A stretch of DNA of 64,000 nucleotides from Arthrobacter sp. Y-9 (GTDB lineage Bacteria; Actinomycetota; Actinomycetes; Actinomycetales; Micrococcaceae). Below, one piece after another: positions 8,660 through 16,465 of the stretch. Position numbers and translations under genes: made by a program. The stretch covers positions 2,046,001-2,110,000 of the forward strand of contig NZ_CP121463.1 in NCBI RefSeq assembly GCF_029690065.1. Direction: 5' to 3'. Below the pieces are notes generated by a model. It did no database searches and was not told the origin of the DNA. It saw only the letters and a program-made list of their open reading frames with translations. Each line of letters begins with the position of its first letter. The first letter of the stretch is position 1.

Positions 8660-9394
8660 TCAGGCCGGGAGCAGCTCGTCGAGGTCGGACACCACGAGCG
8701 TGGCGCCGGCGGAGCGCAGGACGTCCTCCCCCGCTCCACGGTCGACGCCGATCACGGCGCGGAACCCGCCGGCCGCTCCGGCCTCGACTCCGGAGACGGC
8801 GTCCTCCACCACCGTGGCGGCGGCAGGGTCGACCCCGAGCAGCTCGGCGGCTCTCAGGAACGTGGCCGGATGCGGCTTGCCGGGCAGCCCCTCGCGGGCC
8901 GCGACGTTGCCGTCCACCACGATGGGGAACAGATCCGCCATTCCCGCCGCCTCGAGCACGGCCGGCGCGTTGCGGGACGATGAGACGACCGCGAGCTTCA
9001 CGCCGCGCTCCCGGGCCGCGGCCACGAAGCGGGACGAACCGGGGTACGGGTCGATGCCGTCCTCGATGATCTGCGCGAACAGCCGGTTCTTGAGGTTGCC
9101 GAGGCCGCGGACGGTGCGCTCGGTCGGCGCGTCGTCGTCCTGCCCCTCGGGAAGGGTGAGACCCCGGGAGGCCAGGAATTCGCGGACGCCGTCGTAGCGC
9201 GGCCGCCCGTCGATGTGGGCGTAGTAGTCGGCGTCCGTGTACGCCGGCCCGACGCCTTCGACGGCGAGCACGTCCTCGAACAAGGTGCGCCACGCCTGCT
9301 CATGGGCGAGCGCGGTGGGGGTCAGCACGCCGTCGAGGTCGAACAGGAGCGCCTCGGTGCCGTCCCAGATCGACGTGTTCAGTGATGTGGTCAT
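8660..9394 (-). CDS. pgmB: Beta-phosphoglucomutase, HAD superfamily
   Basis: A 244-residue HAD-family phosphomutase that would turn beta-glucose 1-phosphate, the product of the adjacent GH65 enzyme, into glucose 6-phosphate. The nucleophile and acid/base aspartates are Asp19 and Asp21 in FDLDGVLT, a helical cap follows, motif II serine is in VVSSSRNA, the conserved lysine is in GKPHPATF, and the metal-binding motif IV is VEDAVSGVEAG. It lies nine bases after the LacI regulator and 91 bases before the GH65 gene, so the three appear to form one operon. Confidence 0.88.
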   Translation of the reverse strand: MTTSLNTSIWDGTEALLFDLDGVLTPTALAHEQAWRTLFEDVLAVEGVGPAYTDADYYAHIDGRPRYDGVREFLASRGLTLPEGQDDDAPTERTVRGLGNLKNRLFAQIIEDGIDPYPGSSRFVAAARERGVKLAVVSSSRNAPAVLEAAGMADLFPIVVDGNVAAREGLPGKPHPATFLRAAELLGVDPAAATVVEDAVSGVEAGAAGGFRAVIGVDRGAGEDVLRSAGATLVVSDLDELLPA

Positions 9395-9403
9395 GGGGAG
9401 TCC

Positions 9404-10459
9404 TCAGGGTTGACGCCGGGGGCGGCGGGTGGTCTTGCGTTCGATCAGGGCGACGGGCAGGCGGTGGTCCTGGGGTGCCCCGCCCGCGCCGCGAAGCCTC
9501 TCGGCGAGCAGGTCGGCGGCGAAGGCCGCCTGGTCCGCCACGGGCTGGGCGACGGTCGTGAGTCCGAGGACCGTGCTCATCGGATGATCGTCGATCGCGA
9601 TGAGCGAGACGTCCTTCGGCGCGGACAGCCCGTGCTCGCGGAGCGCCTTGAGCGCTCCGAAGGCGGCCTCATCGCAGGCCGCGAACACGGCCTCGGGAAG
9701 GCCGCGGTTATCGATCAATTCGGTCATGGCCCGGTACCCGCCTTCGATGCTGGACGGTTCCTTGATGATGCGGTCAGGGTGGACTTCGAGATGGTGCTCC
9801 GCCAGGGCCTGGCTGAACCCTCGCAAGCGGTCACCCGCGGTGCTGACGGTTCCACGGTCGTCCTCGCCGGCTGCCAGGATGGCGAAATCCCCATGGCCGA
9901 GGCCGAGGAGGTGGCTGGTCGCACGGTGAGCCGCCTGGACATCATCGATCCCTACGGTGTCCCACGGTACGCCGCTCAGTCCCATGCTCGCCACCTCCAG
10001 AGGTGAGGACGCGAGAGCCTCCACCTCTTCGCCGTCGAGGTCGACGCCGAGGAGCAGGACCCCGTCGACACGCTGAGCCAGAGCGTCCAGATCGCCGAAG
10101 ATCCTCTTCCGGACATCGGCGCGTCCCCGCAGGCTGATGAGCACGGAGTCGAGCCCGCTGTCGGCGAACACCTCTTCGGCCGCTTCGACGGCCTGCGCGA
10201 AGAACCAGGTGGTGGCCGTTGGGACGATGATCGCCACGGATCCCGTTCTGCCGCCGGCCAGTCGAGCCGCGGCGGACGACGCGCGGTATCCGAGTTTGGC
10301 GGCCGCATCCTCGACACGTCGCTGGGCGTCCTCGGAGACGTTCGGGAGTCCCCGCAGAGCCCGCGAGACGGTGCAGATGGACAGACTGGACAGCAGGGCG
10401 ACGTCCCGGATGGTCGCGCGGTTGCGCTCAGTCAAGGAACACGGCCTCAACCCTTTCAT
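9404..10459 (-). CDS. LacI-family transcriptional regulator of the phosphorylase operon
   Basis: A 351-residue repressor. The N-terminal helix-turn-helix with hinge helix (TIRDVALLSSLSICTVSRALRG, about residues 16-37, then LGYRASSAAARLA) is followed by a periplasmic-binding-protein-like sensor domain with the usual ending of two strands and a basic tail. It heads the lacI-pgmB-GH65 operon, so it is expected to sense the disaccharide or a sugar phosphate and to repress its own operon. A canonical LacI-type palindrome lies at 10502-10515, 43 bp before the start codon. The inducer is unknown. Confidence 0.92.
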   Translation of the reverse strand: MKGLRPCSLTERNRATIRDVALLSSLSICTVSRALRGLPNVSEDAQRRVEDAAAKLGYRASSAAARLAGGRTGSVAIIVPTATTWFFAQAVEAAEEVFADSGLDSVLISLRGRADVRKRIFGDLDALAQRVDGVLLLGVDLDGEEVEALASSPLEVASMGLSGVPWDTVGIDDVQAAHRATSHLLGLGHGDFAILAAGEDDRGTVSTAGDRLRGFSQALAEHHLEVHPDRIIKEPSSIEGGYRAMTELIDNRGLPEAVFAACDEAAFGALKALREHGLSAPKDVSLIAIDDHPMSTVLGLTTVAQPVADQAAFAADLLAERLRGAGGAPQDHRLPVALIERKTTRRPRRQP

Positions 10460-10501
10460 GGTGCACTTTTCCGGCGCGATGGAGTCAGCGCCGAAAGAGA
10501 T

Positions 10502-10515
10502 TGTAAGCGTTTACA
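10502..10515. promoter_or_regulatory. LacI-type operator before the phosphorylase operon
   Basis: TGTAAGCGTTTACA matches the LacI-family consensus with central CG and is palindromic except for the two positions flanking the centre. A poorer CG-centred repeat (CTGACAACGCTTCAG) follows at 10523-10537. The site lies just upstream of the lacI-pgmB-GH65 operon on the minus strand and is the likely autoregulatory operator. Confidence 0.85.
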
Positions 10516-10635
10516 CTTGCCGCTGACAACGCTTCAGAAAAGGATGTCCCGGCGACGGCGGGGCTGCGTGGGAAGAGGTGGGCGGCCGCCGTCGAACACC
10601 GGCGCCTGACTGTCAGTTCCCGGGGACTGCGGGGC

Positions 10636-11094
10636 TCAGGATCCCGAGGCCGCCCGACGACGCATCGCCGCTGTGACCAGGAGGCAGATCGCGCCGACGA
10701 GTGTCAGGACGAGGCCGGCCAGGAGGAGGAGCTTCTCTGAACAGGAACAGCCGGCGCTCCAGGCGGGGACCGCTCGAGCATCTGGCCGGGCGGCACTGCG
10801 AGCCGGGCTTGGGCTGCTGACCGGATCGGCATGACACCCGCGCCCGATCAGCAGCCCTCCAAGCACCAAGAGCCTGAATCCCAGCGGCGGGGAGATGGCG
10901 CAGGCGATCCATCGCGAAACGGCTCCGCGTCCTGCGCACCTTCGCGCGACCGTCCCCGTCGGCCTTGCCCCCCAGAACAAAAGGCCGCCGTGGCCACCTT
11001 CAAGCCCCCAATGACATGAAGGTGAACCCGATGTAGCGGGTGCGCGCTCCTCCCACCGAGGGGTCTCCCCCATCAGGTGCTCGCGAGACGTCAC
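10636..11094 (-). CDS. Uncertain small membrane protein
   Basis: An open frame of up to 152 codons whose second half contains two hydrophobic stretches, the second being a convincing membrane helix (LLLLAGLVLTLVGAICLLVTAA) followed by a basic end. The first half is Gly/Trp/Arg-rich and looks less like protein, so the true start may be much further in. No family was recognised. The region is otherwise empty and lies between the LacI promoter and the TetR gene. It could be a real short membrane protein or a chance frame. Confidence 0.25.
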   Translation of the reverse strand: MTSREHLMGETPRWEERAPATSGSPSCHWGLEGGHGGLLFWGARPTGTVARRCAGRGAVSRWIACAISPPLGFRLLVLGGLLIGRGCHADPVSSPSPARSAARPDARAVPAWSAGCSCSEKLLLLAGLVLTLVGAICLLVTAAMRRRAASGS

Positions 11095-11197
11095 CGTCTC
11101 AACGCCTTTACGTTACACCACCTGCCGTAATCTGCGAACGTCGTGAAACAAATGATGACGGAGCTCGTCGGCCGCCCGCTCCTGGAGAACGCGCAGG

Positions 11198-11803
11198 TCA
11201 GGCCTTGCCACAGGCCGGCTCACCGTCGGCTTCGAGCAGGGCGACGATCTGACCGATCGTGTCCGCCATGAGCTGGGGCAGCTCATCCCATCGCCCGGTG
11301 AAAGCCACCAGCTCCTTCGTCCCGAGTCCCGAGGACACGATCAGCCAGGCCGCGGACTCGCACTCGACTCCGGGACGGAGGCGACCCGCCGATTTCGCCA
11401 GTTCCAGTTGGCCGACCACGAAGGCCTTCCAGGTGCGGAAAGGGTCGATGCGGCGCTCGGGATAGAGATGCCGGGACTCCTGCGCGATTCTGATGCCCGC
11501 ACGGACGATCGGCCGCGAGCTGATGTTCACGGCCACCGCGCGAAACGTCGCCTGGAGAACCGCGAGCGGATCGCTTCCGGCAGCCGCGCCGACGCGCTGA
11601 GCCTCCCGCATGCTGTCGCCCTCGGCGTCCAGAATGGCCGCACCGATCTCACGAACGGACCCGAAGTGGCGACCCACGTCCCGGACCGGTTCCCGCAGCG
11701 CCTGGGCCACGTCGTCCAGGGTCACGTCCGCCAGGGGCGTGGAGACGAGCAACGACGCCGCGGCAGCAAGGATTTCCTGCCGGCGATCTGGGTCCGAAAT
11801 CAT
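11198..11803 (-). CDS. TetR-family regulator resembling gamma-butyrolactone receptors
   Basis: A 201-residue TetR-type protein with an N-terminal helix-turn-helix (about residues 22-50: ADVTLDDVAQALREPVRDVGRHFGS). The C-terminal part, with RPIVRAGIRIAQES, then a WKAFVVGQLELAKSAGRLRPGVECESAAWLIVSS-like run and TGRWDELPQLM, follows the pattern of ScbR/ArpA autoregulator receptors (VVRAGIRL..., ...EGDLRPEVDP..., ...LTGRADLPERV). It starts nine bases after the AvrD-like gene, whose stop lies inside its Shine-Dalgarno region, so the two are cotranscribed. A natural reading is that it senses the product of the AvrD-like protein. The receptor assignment is by pattern and not certain. Confidence 0.8.
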   Translation of the reverse strand: MISDPDRRQEILAAAASLLVSTPLADVTLDDVAQALREPVRDVGRHFGSVREIGAAILDAEGDSMREAQRVGAAAGSDPLAVLQATFRAVAVNISSRPIVRAGIRIAQESRHLYPERRIDPFRTWKAFVVGQLELAKSAGRLRPGVECESAAWLIVSSGLGTKELVAFTGRWDELPQLMADTIGQIVALLEADGEPACGKA

Positions 11804-11812
11804 GCTGATGCC

Positions 11813-12718
11813 TCATCCTTCTGTGAAATACGCCAGATCCGCGACGCCCTCGACGCCGACCGACGCCAGGGACCGGACCCGCAGCGTCCGCAGCCGCCGT
11901 CCGTCGATCACCACGCCACCCTGCCGGTCGAGGGTCGTGACGGCGTCGAAGGCGCCGGGGGCGATGGGCCGGTGACCGTGAATGGCGATTGTCATCGTCC
12001 GCATCCAGAGATTCTCGACGCCGCCGCGGTCCGTCGCATCGGTCCGGTACACCAGCGCCTGGGCCAGTTGGCCCATCGTGACGAGGAAGTCGATCGCGGA
12101 CGCCTGCTCCGCGCCGGGGTCGGACGCCGGACCGATCGCGAGGAGATGCCGGGACCTGAGTCCGCCGCTTGCACCGTCGAAAGCCTCCACCGAGGACGCG
12201 ATCGAGTGGCTCTTGTACTCCAGATCGCCGATTGCCAGGACGCCGGCCGATGACCTCATCCCGGCCACCGCGAGTCCCAGTTCGACCGTCATGTTCCCCA
12301 CCCGGGCGGAGCACCATTCAAGGGCCTGGCCCTCCACCGAGCGCCTGCCCATCTCGAGTGTGACCGGCACATCCGCCAACCGGCTCCACGGCTCGCTCCC
12401 CGCCCGGATCTTCACCCTGCGGATCCAGAACCGCGCATCAGCAGGGGCCGCCGCGGCCCACCGTGCGGGGTTCGTGGCGAGCGCCGCCATCGGGAGCACC
12501 ACAGCGTCCACCGAGCTCAGGTGAGGTCGGCGCGAACGCCCGTCAGGCCCGAGCGACCAGCGCGCCGGATAGGTGACCCGGCCCCGCCACCGGCTGCCGT
12601 CGCCGTCGTCCGCCTCCGTCAGTTCGTGCTCCACCTGGCGATACCCGCCACCGAAGTACCGGTCTTCCGCGGGACCGAGTTCGTCGTCGAGACTCGATCC
12701 GCCAGGCTTCTCCCCCAC
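11813..12718 (-). CDS. AvrD-family protein, candidate signal-molecule synthase
   Basis: A 301-residue protein that resembles Pseudomonas syringae AvrD, the enzyme behind the syringolide acyl-glycoside lactone elicitors, and its actinobacterial relatives. Visible family features are an N-terminal GPAEDRYFGGGYRQVEHEL segment, PARWS, PHLSSVDAVVLPM, and WIRRVKIRAGSEPW, followed by a second half that repeats the hot-dog-like pattern seen in AfsA-type proteins. The length is close to that of AvrD (about 310). The GTG start has GAAGGAG seven bases upstream. A TetR gene of butyrolactone-receptor type follows at once and another is divergent. Family recognition is from memory of motifs; substrate and product are inferred only. 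Confidence 0.72.
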   Translation of the reverse strand: MGEKPGGSSLDDELGPAEDRYFGGGYRQVEHELTEADDGDGSRWRGRVTYPARWSLGPDGRSRRPHLSSVDAVVLPMAALATNPARWAAAAPADARFWIRRVKIRAGSEPWSRLADVPVTLEMGRRSVEGQALEWCSARVGNMTVELGLAVAGMRSSAGVLAIGDLEYKSHSIASSVEAFDGASGGLRSRHLLAIGPASDPGAEQASAIDFLVTMGQLAQALVYRTDATDRGGVENLWMRTMTIAIHGHRPIAPGAFDAVTTLDRQGGVVIDGRRLRTLRVRSLASVGVEGVADLAYFTEG

Positions 12719-12761
12719 GACTTCTCCTTCACCGCGCAGAGTTGCGTTACAGCGCCATCCC

Positions 12762-12817
12762 TATATTAATTCACCGCAGGGGCGCCAGAATCCGCGATCC
12801 AAGCGGCTTGGTAGACT
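12762..12817. promoter_or_regulatory. Divergent promoter region between the AvrD-like gene and tetR
   Basis: The 105-bp gap holds an AT-rich patch (CTATATTAAT, 12761-12770) that supplies an AATATA-type -10 for the minus-strand AvrD-like gene, with TTCTGG 17 bp upstream of it. On the plus strand, TTGGTAGACT (12808-12817) forms an extended -10 whose transcript would start at the tetR ATG at 12824. No autoregulator-type palindrome was found here. Confidence 0.5.
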
Positions 12818-12823
12818 GGCCGC

Positions 12824-13429
12824 ATGGCAACCAAACGAGGCCGGCCGCTTTCTTCTGATGTCAGCGAAGCGCTCCGAAAGGCCGCCGAACGCATCATGCA
12901 GAGCTCCGGTTATTCGAGCCTCACCGTGGACGGTCTGGTCGCTGAAGTCGGCACCACGAGGCCGACGTTTTATCGCAGGTACCGTAACGTCGGACATCTC
13001 GCGTTCGACGTCATTCAGCACCGGTTCGGTGTGAATGAAATCGACGACACGGGGGCACTCAGCACCGACCTCCTCCGCCTGCAGCGACAGGAAGTCGCCA
13101 TGTTCGCGGACCCGCTGCTCCGGAACAACCTCCCAGGCCTGCTGGAGACGATCCGGATCGACGAGTCGATCCGCGTCCTGTATCTCACACAGTTCATCGC
13201 CCCACGGCGCGGCAATGTGCAGGCCGTGCTCAACCGGGCGGTCGTCCGCGGAGAGCTGGAGGCCGAGCAGATCGACCTCGACTGGATCTGTGACCTTCTG
13301 CTGAGCCCGCTCCTCACCAAAGCGTTGCTGCCGGTGGGCGCGGGCCTCACGGACGAGCTCGCCCGGCGAACGGCTGAACTGGCCTTCGATCAGCTCATGG
13401 CGACCGCCGCCCCTGCCGCCAGGGTCTGA
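12824..13429 (+). CDS. TetR/AcrR-family regulator, divergent from the AvrD-like gene
   Basis: A 201-residue TetR-type regulator. The N-terminal DNA-binding domain is clear (SSLTVDGLVAEVGTTRPTFYRRYRNVGHLAFDVI, about residues 30-65) and the C-terminal domain is the TetR_C type with a buried helix bundle; no ligand can be named. It is transcribed away from the AvrD-like gene across 105 bp, the usual arrangement for a regulator of the neighbouring operon. There is no Shine-Dalgarno before the ATG, while TAGACT ends seven bases before it, so the mRNA is probably leaderless. Confidence 0.88.
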   Translation: MATKRGRPLSSDVSEALRKAAERIMQSSGYSSLTVDGLVAEVGTTRPTFYRRYRNVGHLAFDVIQHRFGVNEIDDTGALSTDLLRLQRQEVAMFADPLLRNNLPGLLETIRIDESIRVLYLTQFIAPRRGNVQAVLNRAVVRGELEAEQIDLDWICDLLLSPLLTKALLPVGAGLTDELARRTAELAFDQLMATAAPAARV

Positions 13430-13549
13430 GCCGCCAAGATCTGACAAGGCGCGACGACGGTCGGCGAAGTCGCGGCCAGGCATGTCACCGCAACGGCGGG
13501 GCACGTCAGCGAGGCTCGGCGCGGCAATCGACCACACCTCGGGAACGCC

Positions 13550-13577
13550 GAAGGGCCGGTCTCTCGACCGGCCCTTC
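13550..13577 (-). terminator. Terminator of the first tRNA-Ala gene
   Basis: A perfect 12-bp stem (GAAGGGCCGGTC with its complement) and TCTC loop lie five bases beyond the tRNA 3' end. The same element recurs at the second tRNA-Ala gene and, without a tRNA, at 31831-31878. Confidence 0.8.
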
Positions 13578-13582
13578 ATCTG

Positions 13583-13655
13583 TGGAGGTAAGGGGATTCG
13601 AACCCCTGACCTTCTGCATGCCATGCAGACGCGCTACCAACTGCGCCATACCCCC
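13583..13655 (-). tRNA. tRNA-Ala(GGC)
   Basis: The minus strand folds into a full cloverleaf of 73 bases: acceptor GGGGGTA with TACCTCC, D stem GCGC, anticodon stem TCTGC/GCAGA around loop ATGGCAT (anticodon GGC), and T stem AGGGG/CCCCT with loop TTCGAAT. The G3-U70 wobble pair, the main alanine identity element, is present. CCA is not encoded. A second identical copy is at 32603-32675. Confidence 0.97.
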
Positions 13656-13791
13656 ATATTCACTTGTCCACCTCGCCGGGAAATCATTCCCCGCCGCTGC
13701 GACTCATATAGCTTAGACCACCGGTGGCGGATCGCCCAAATCGAGGCCTGACCTGCGTTTCCATTCCCCGAAACGCGCGCCGCCCCACCCC

Positions 13792-14232
13792 TCAGCGGTG
13801 CCCGTCGAGGGAGCTCATCACGGTGGTCAGCAGGCTCTTCAGCTTCTCGGCATCCTCCCGGTCGAGTCCCACGATCTCCCCCAGGCGGCCAGGCACCTCC
13901 GCGACCACCTCGCGGAGGGCCAGTCCCTCAGGGGTCAGGGAGACCAGCACCCGCCGTTCATCCTCCGGCGAGCGGTGACGAGTCAACCTTCCCGCCGTCT
14001 CGAGACGCTTGAGCAGCGGCGTGAGGGTGCCGCTGTCGAGCCGCAGCCGCTCCCCCAGCTCGCCGACGCTCAGCGAACCCTCCGCCTTCCACAGCGCGAG
14101 CATCACCAGATACTGCGGGTAGGTGAGGCCCGATTCGGCCAGCAGCTCCCCATAGGCGCGCGTCACGGCGCGCGATGCCGCGTGCAGCGGGAAGCAGAGC
14201 TGCGCGTCGAGGTCGAGTTGTTCGTAGGACAT
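13792..14232 (-). CDS. ohrR: OhrR, MarR-family organic peroxide sensor
   Basis: A 146-residue MarR-type repressor. The N-terminal segment LDAQLCFPLHAASR carries Cys13, the conserved peroxidatic cysteine of OhrR, whose oxidation by organic hydroperoxides releases the protein from DNA. The winged helix follows (LSVGELGERLRLDSGTLTPLLKRLE, then HRSPEDERRVLVSLT). It is divergent from ohr across only 50 bp, where an inverted repeat (14246-14270) overlaps the ohr promoter. No second reactive cysteine is visible, so it is probably a one-Cys type sensor. GGAGG precedes the ATG. Confidence 0.93.
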   Translation of the reverse strand: MSYEQLDLDAQLCFPLHAASRAVTRAYGELLAESGLTYPQYLVMLALWKAEGSLSVGELGERLRLDSGTLTPLLKRLETAGRLTRHRSPEDERRVLVSLTPEGLALREVVAEVPGRLGEIVGLDREDAEKLKSLLTTVMSSLDGHR

Positions 14233-14245
14233 GCCTCCATTCTAG

Positions 14246-14275
14246 ATTGCGCATTTGTATTTTGCACAATATAGT
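14246..14275. promoter_or_regulatory. ohr promoter and OhrR operator
   Basis: An inverted repeat ATTGCGCA (14246-14253) and TGCACAAT (14263-14270) with one mismatch spans the -35 to -10 region. The ohr promoter elements are TTGCGC (14247-14252) and TATAGT (14270-14275) with a 17-bp spacer. OhrR bound here would block both divergent genes. Confidence 0.75.
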
Positions 14276-14282
14276 TGCGTAC

Positions 14283-14705
14283 ATGACTACAAAAGCTCTC
14301 TACACCGCCACCGCCGTCGCCCATGGAGATGGCCGCAACGGCCACATCCAGTCTTCCGACGGTCTCCTCGACGCTCCGGTCCGCACCCCGAAGGAACTCG
14401 GCGGCGCCGGCGGGGCCACCAACCCGGAGCAGCTCTTCGCCGCCGGCTACGCCGCCTGCTTCCACTCGGCACTCAAGCTGGTCGCCGCGCAGGCCAAGCT
14501 CGACGCCGGGGAGTCGGAGGTCGTCGCCGACGTCTCCCTGCACTCCCTCGACAACGGCGGCTACGGCCTCTCCGTCCGTCTTGAGGTCGACCTGCCCGCC
14601 CTCCCGCGCGAGCAGGCTCAGGAACTGATCGAGAAGGCCCACCAGGTCTGCCCGTACTCCAACGCGACGCGCGGCAACATCGACGTCGAACTCGCGGTGG
14701 CCTGA
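14283..14705 (+). CDS. ohr: Organic hydroperoxide resistance protein Ohr
   Basis: A 140-residue OsmC/Ohr-family thiol peroxidase that reduces fatty-acid and other organic hydroperoxides. The two catalytic cysteines are Cys59 (AACFHSAL) and Cys123 (VCPYSNATR), and the conserved Arg and Glu of the active site lie in the N-terminal half (APVRTPKELGG and NPEQLF). It is divergent from ohrR and starts a probable operon with the DUF1304 gene, one base after its stop. The ATG has no Shine-Dalgarno and falls at the predicted transcription start, so the transcript is probably leaderless. Confidence 0.96.
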   Translation: MTTKALYTATAVAHGDGRNGHIQSSDGLLDAPVRTPKELGGAGGATNPEQLFAAGYAACFHSALKLVAAQAKLDAGESEVVADVSLHSLDNGGYGLSVRLEVDLPALPREQAQELIEKAHQVCPYSNATRGNIDVELAVA

Positions 14706-14706
14706 C

Positions 14707-15102
14707 ATGACCGTCCTCGCCGTCGTCGGCCTCATCCTCAGCGGCATCGCCGCGCTCGTGCACGTCTTCATCTTCTGGATGGAATCCTTCGCCTGGACTT
14801 CGCCGCGGGCGCGTGCCGTGTTCGGCACCAGCGAGACGGAAGCCGCCGCCACTCGTGAGCTGGCCTTCAACCAGGGCTTCTACAACCTCTTCCTGGCGAT
14901 CGCCGTCCTGCTCGGCATCATCCTCGTGGCCGCCGGCCAGCCCGCCGTCGGCAGCACCCTCGTCTTCACTGGCGCCGGCTCGATGGTCGCCGCCAGCCTG
15001 GTGCTCCTGCTCTCCAGCCCGGAGAAGGCATCCGCAGCGCTCAAGCAGGGCGTGATCCCCGCGCTTGGCGTCATCTCCCTCATTCTCGGCATCACCCTCT
15101 GA
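14707..15102 (+). CDS. DUF1304 family membrane protein
   Basis: A 131-residue protein with four hydrophobic helices (about residues 2-24, 56-76, 84-103 and 113-130) and the conserved WMESFAW segment typical of DUF1304. No biochemical function is known for the family. It starts one base after the ohr stop and 15 bp before the next gene, so it belongs to the ohr transcript and may assist in the peroxide response; that link is only from position. Confidence 0.85.
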   Translation: MTVLAVVGLILSGIAALVHVFIFWMESFAWTSPRARAVFGTSETEAAATRELAFNQGFYNLFLAIAVLLGIILVAAGQPAVGSTLVFTGAGSMVAASLVLLLSSPEKASAALKQGVIPALGVISLILGITL

Positions 15103-15117
15103 CCCGGAAGGAACCCC

Positions 15118-16128
15118 ATGACTGACTTCACCACCACCGAGATCCAGCTCGCACGCCGCCCCGAAGGCTGGCCCGTGCCGGAGGACTTCACCACCGCGAC
15201 CGTCTCCCACCCCGCGCTCGCCCCCGGTCAGGTCCGCGTCCGCAATGAGTTCATCTCCGTGGACCCGTACATGCGCGGCCGGATGAACGACACCCGCAGC
15301 TACGTAGCCCCGTATCCCCTGGGTGAGGCGATCGCGGGTGGTGCCATCGGCCGCGTGGTGGAGTCCGCTTCCGAGGATCTGCCCGTCGGCACGGTGGTGT
15401 TGCACCAGCATGGCTGGATGGACGGCGTCCAGGACGCCGCCGAGACCTTCCGCGCCGTTCCCGAGATCCCGGGCGTGCCCCTCTCCCTGCGTCTGCACAT
15501 CCTCGGCATGACCGGCCTCACCGCCTACGTGGGCCTCACCGAGATCGCGAACCTCAAGGAAGGCGAGACCGTCTTCATCTCCGGCGCAGCCGGCGCCGTC
15601 GGCACGGCTGCCGGCCAGATCGCGAAGCTCCTGGGCGCCAAGCGCGTCATCGGCTCCGCCGGTTCCCCCGAGAAGGTCGCGCTGCTGACCGAGAAGTACG
15701 GCTACGACGCCGCCTTCAACTACAAGGACGGCGACGTGCGCGAACTCCTCGCGGCCGCCGCTCCGGAGGGCATCGACGTCTACTTCGACAACGTCGGCGG
15801 GGACCACCTCGAAGCCGCGCTGGACGCGTTCAACGACGGCGGTCGCGCGGCCCTCTGCGGCGCGATCTCGGCGTACAACACCACGGACCGCACGCCGGGT
15901 CCGGACAACATGGCCAATCTGATCACTCGCGGTCTGCGGCTCCAGGGCTTCACCCTCGGCTCCTACCTGCATCTCGGCCAGGAGTTCTCCGAGCGGATGA
16001 ACGGCTGGTTCAGCGAGGGCCTCATCAGCTATGACGAGACGATCGTGGACGGCGTCGAGAACACCGTCGAGGCGTTCCTCTCGATGATGCGCGGCGCCAA
16101 CACCGGCAAGATGCTCGTGCGCATCTGA
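15118..16128 (+). CDS. NADPH-dependent MDR-family reductase, CurA-like
   Basis: A 336-residue zinc-independent medium-chain reductase of the leukotriene B4 dehydrogenase/CurA subfamily. The N-terminal RRPEGWPVPEDF start, DPYMRGRM, the Rossmann motif GAAGAVGTAAGQIAK (about residue 157), GSAGSPEK and YFDNVGG are all typical. These enzymes reduce the alkene double bond of enones such as alkenals from lipid peroxidation, which agrees with its place at the end of the ohr operon. AAGGAA lies before the ATG. The physiological substrate is not known. Confidence 0.9.
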   Translation: MTDFTTTEIQLARRPEGWPVPEDFTTATVSHPALAPGQVRVRNEFISVDPYMRGRMNDTRSYVAPYPLGEAIAGGAIGRVVESASEDLPVGTVVLHQHGWMDGVQDAAETFRAVPEIPGVPLSLRLHILGMTGLTAYVGLTEIANLKEGETVFISGAAGAVGTAAGQIAKLLGAKRVIGSAGSPEKVALLTEKYGYDAAFNYKDGDVRELLAAAAPEGIDVYFDNVGGDHLEAALDAFNDGGRAALCGAISAYNTTDRTPGPDNMANLITRGLRLQGFTLGSYLHLGQEFSERMNGWFSEGLISYDETIVDGVENTVEAFLSMMRGANTGKMLVRI

Positions 16129-16142
16129 TTCTCCAGCGGTCC

Positions 16143-16208
16143 GACCCCCGGCTTGGTGGGAGACCCACGGAAATTTCCGTGGGTGGTCCACGAAGCCGGG
16201 GGTCTTTT
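16143..16208. terminator. Nested double hairpin after the ohr operon
   Basis: Outer arms GACCCCCGGCTT (16143-16154) and its complement (16193-16204) surround a perfect 20-bp palindrome (16164-16183), and TTTT follows. This is a strong intrinsic terminator for the ohr-DUF1304-curA transcript. Confidence 0.85.
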
Positions 16209-16233
16209 CGTTGCGGGACACCCTCACAACGCC

Positions 16234-16270
16234 GAAAGGGCCCGGAACCATGGAGGTTCCGGGCCCTTTC
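16234..16270. terminator. Second, bidirectional hairpin terminator
   Basis: Perfect 16-bp arms (16234-16249 and 16255-16270) with a five-base loop and A/T-rich stem ends in both directions. With the nested hairpin just upstream it separates the ohr operon from the convergent AlkD-like gene. The remaining 195 bp up to 16465 show no gene. Confidence 0.8.
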
Positions 16271-16465
16271 AGCGCGGCACGCCCTCCCCAGTGCGGCCGG
16301 GTCTGTGGGGTGGGACCTTGGCGCTGGAGTGTTCCGGTCCACCTCACTGCTATCGGCTTTCTTCCCCTCCCCAGCCGTCTTGCTGACAACCTTGTCCGCA
16401 GTGACCATGACTTGGAGTCACATCGCCGGGCCCGTAGTGAGAATCGGAGACGACGTCGGCGGGCC

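Noticed and set aside
12885..13624. Minus-strand frame across the divergent TetR gene and tRNA
   Set aside because: It runs through a tRNA and opposite a well-supported TetR gene; no domain can be seen.
13482..13751. Plus-strand frame over the first tRNA-Ala gene, and its twin at 32559-32756
   Set aside because: The two frames look conserved because they translate a duplicated tRNA and its terminator, not because they encode protein.
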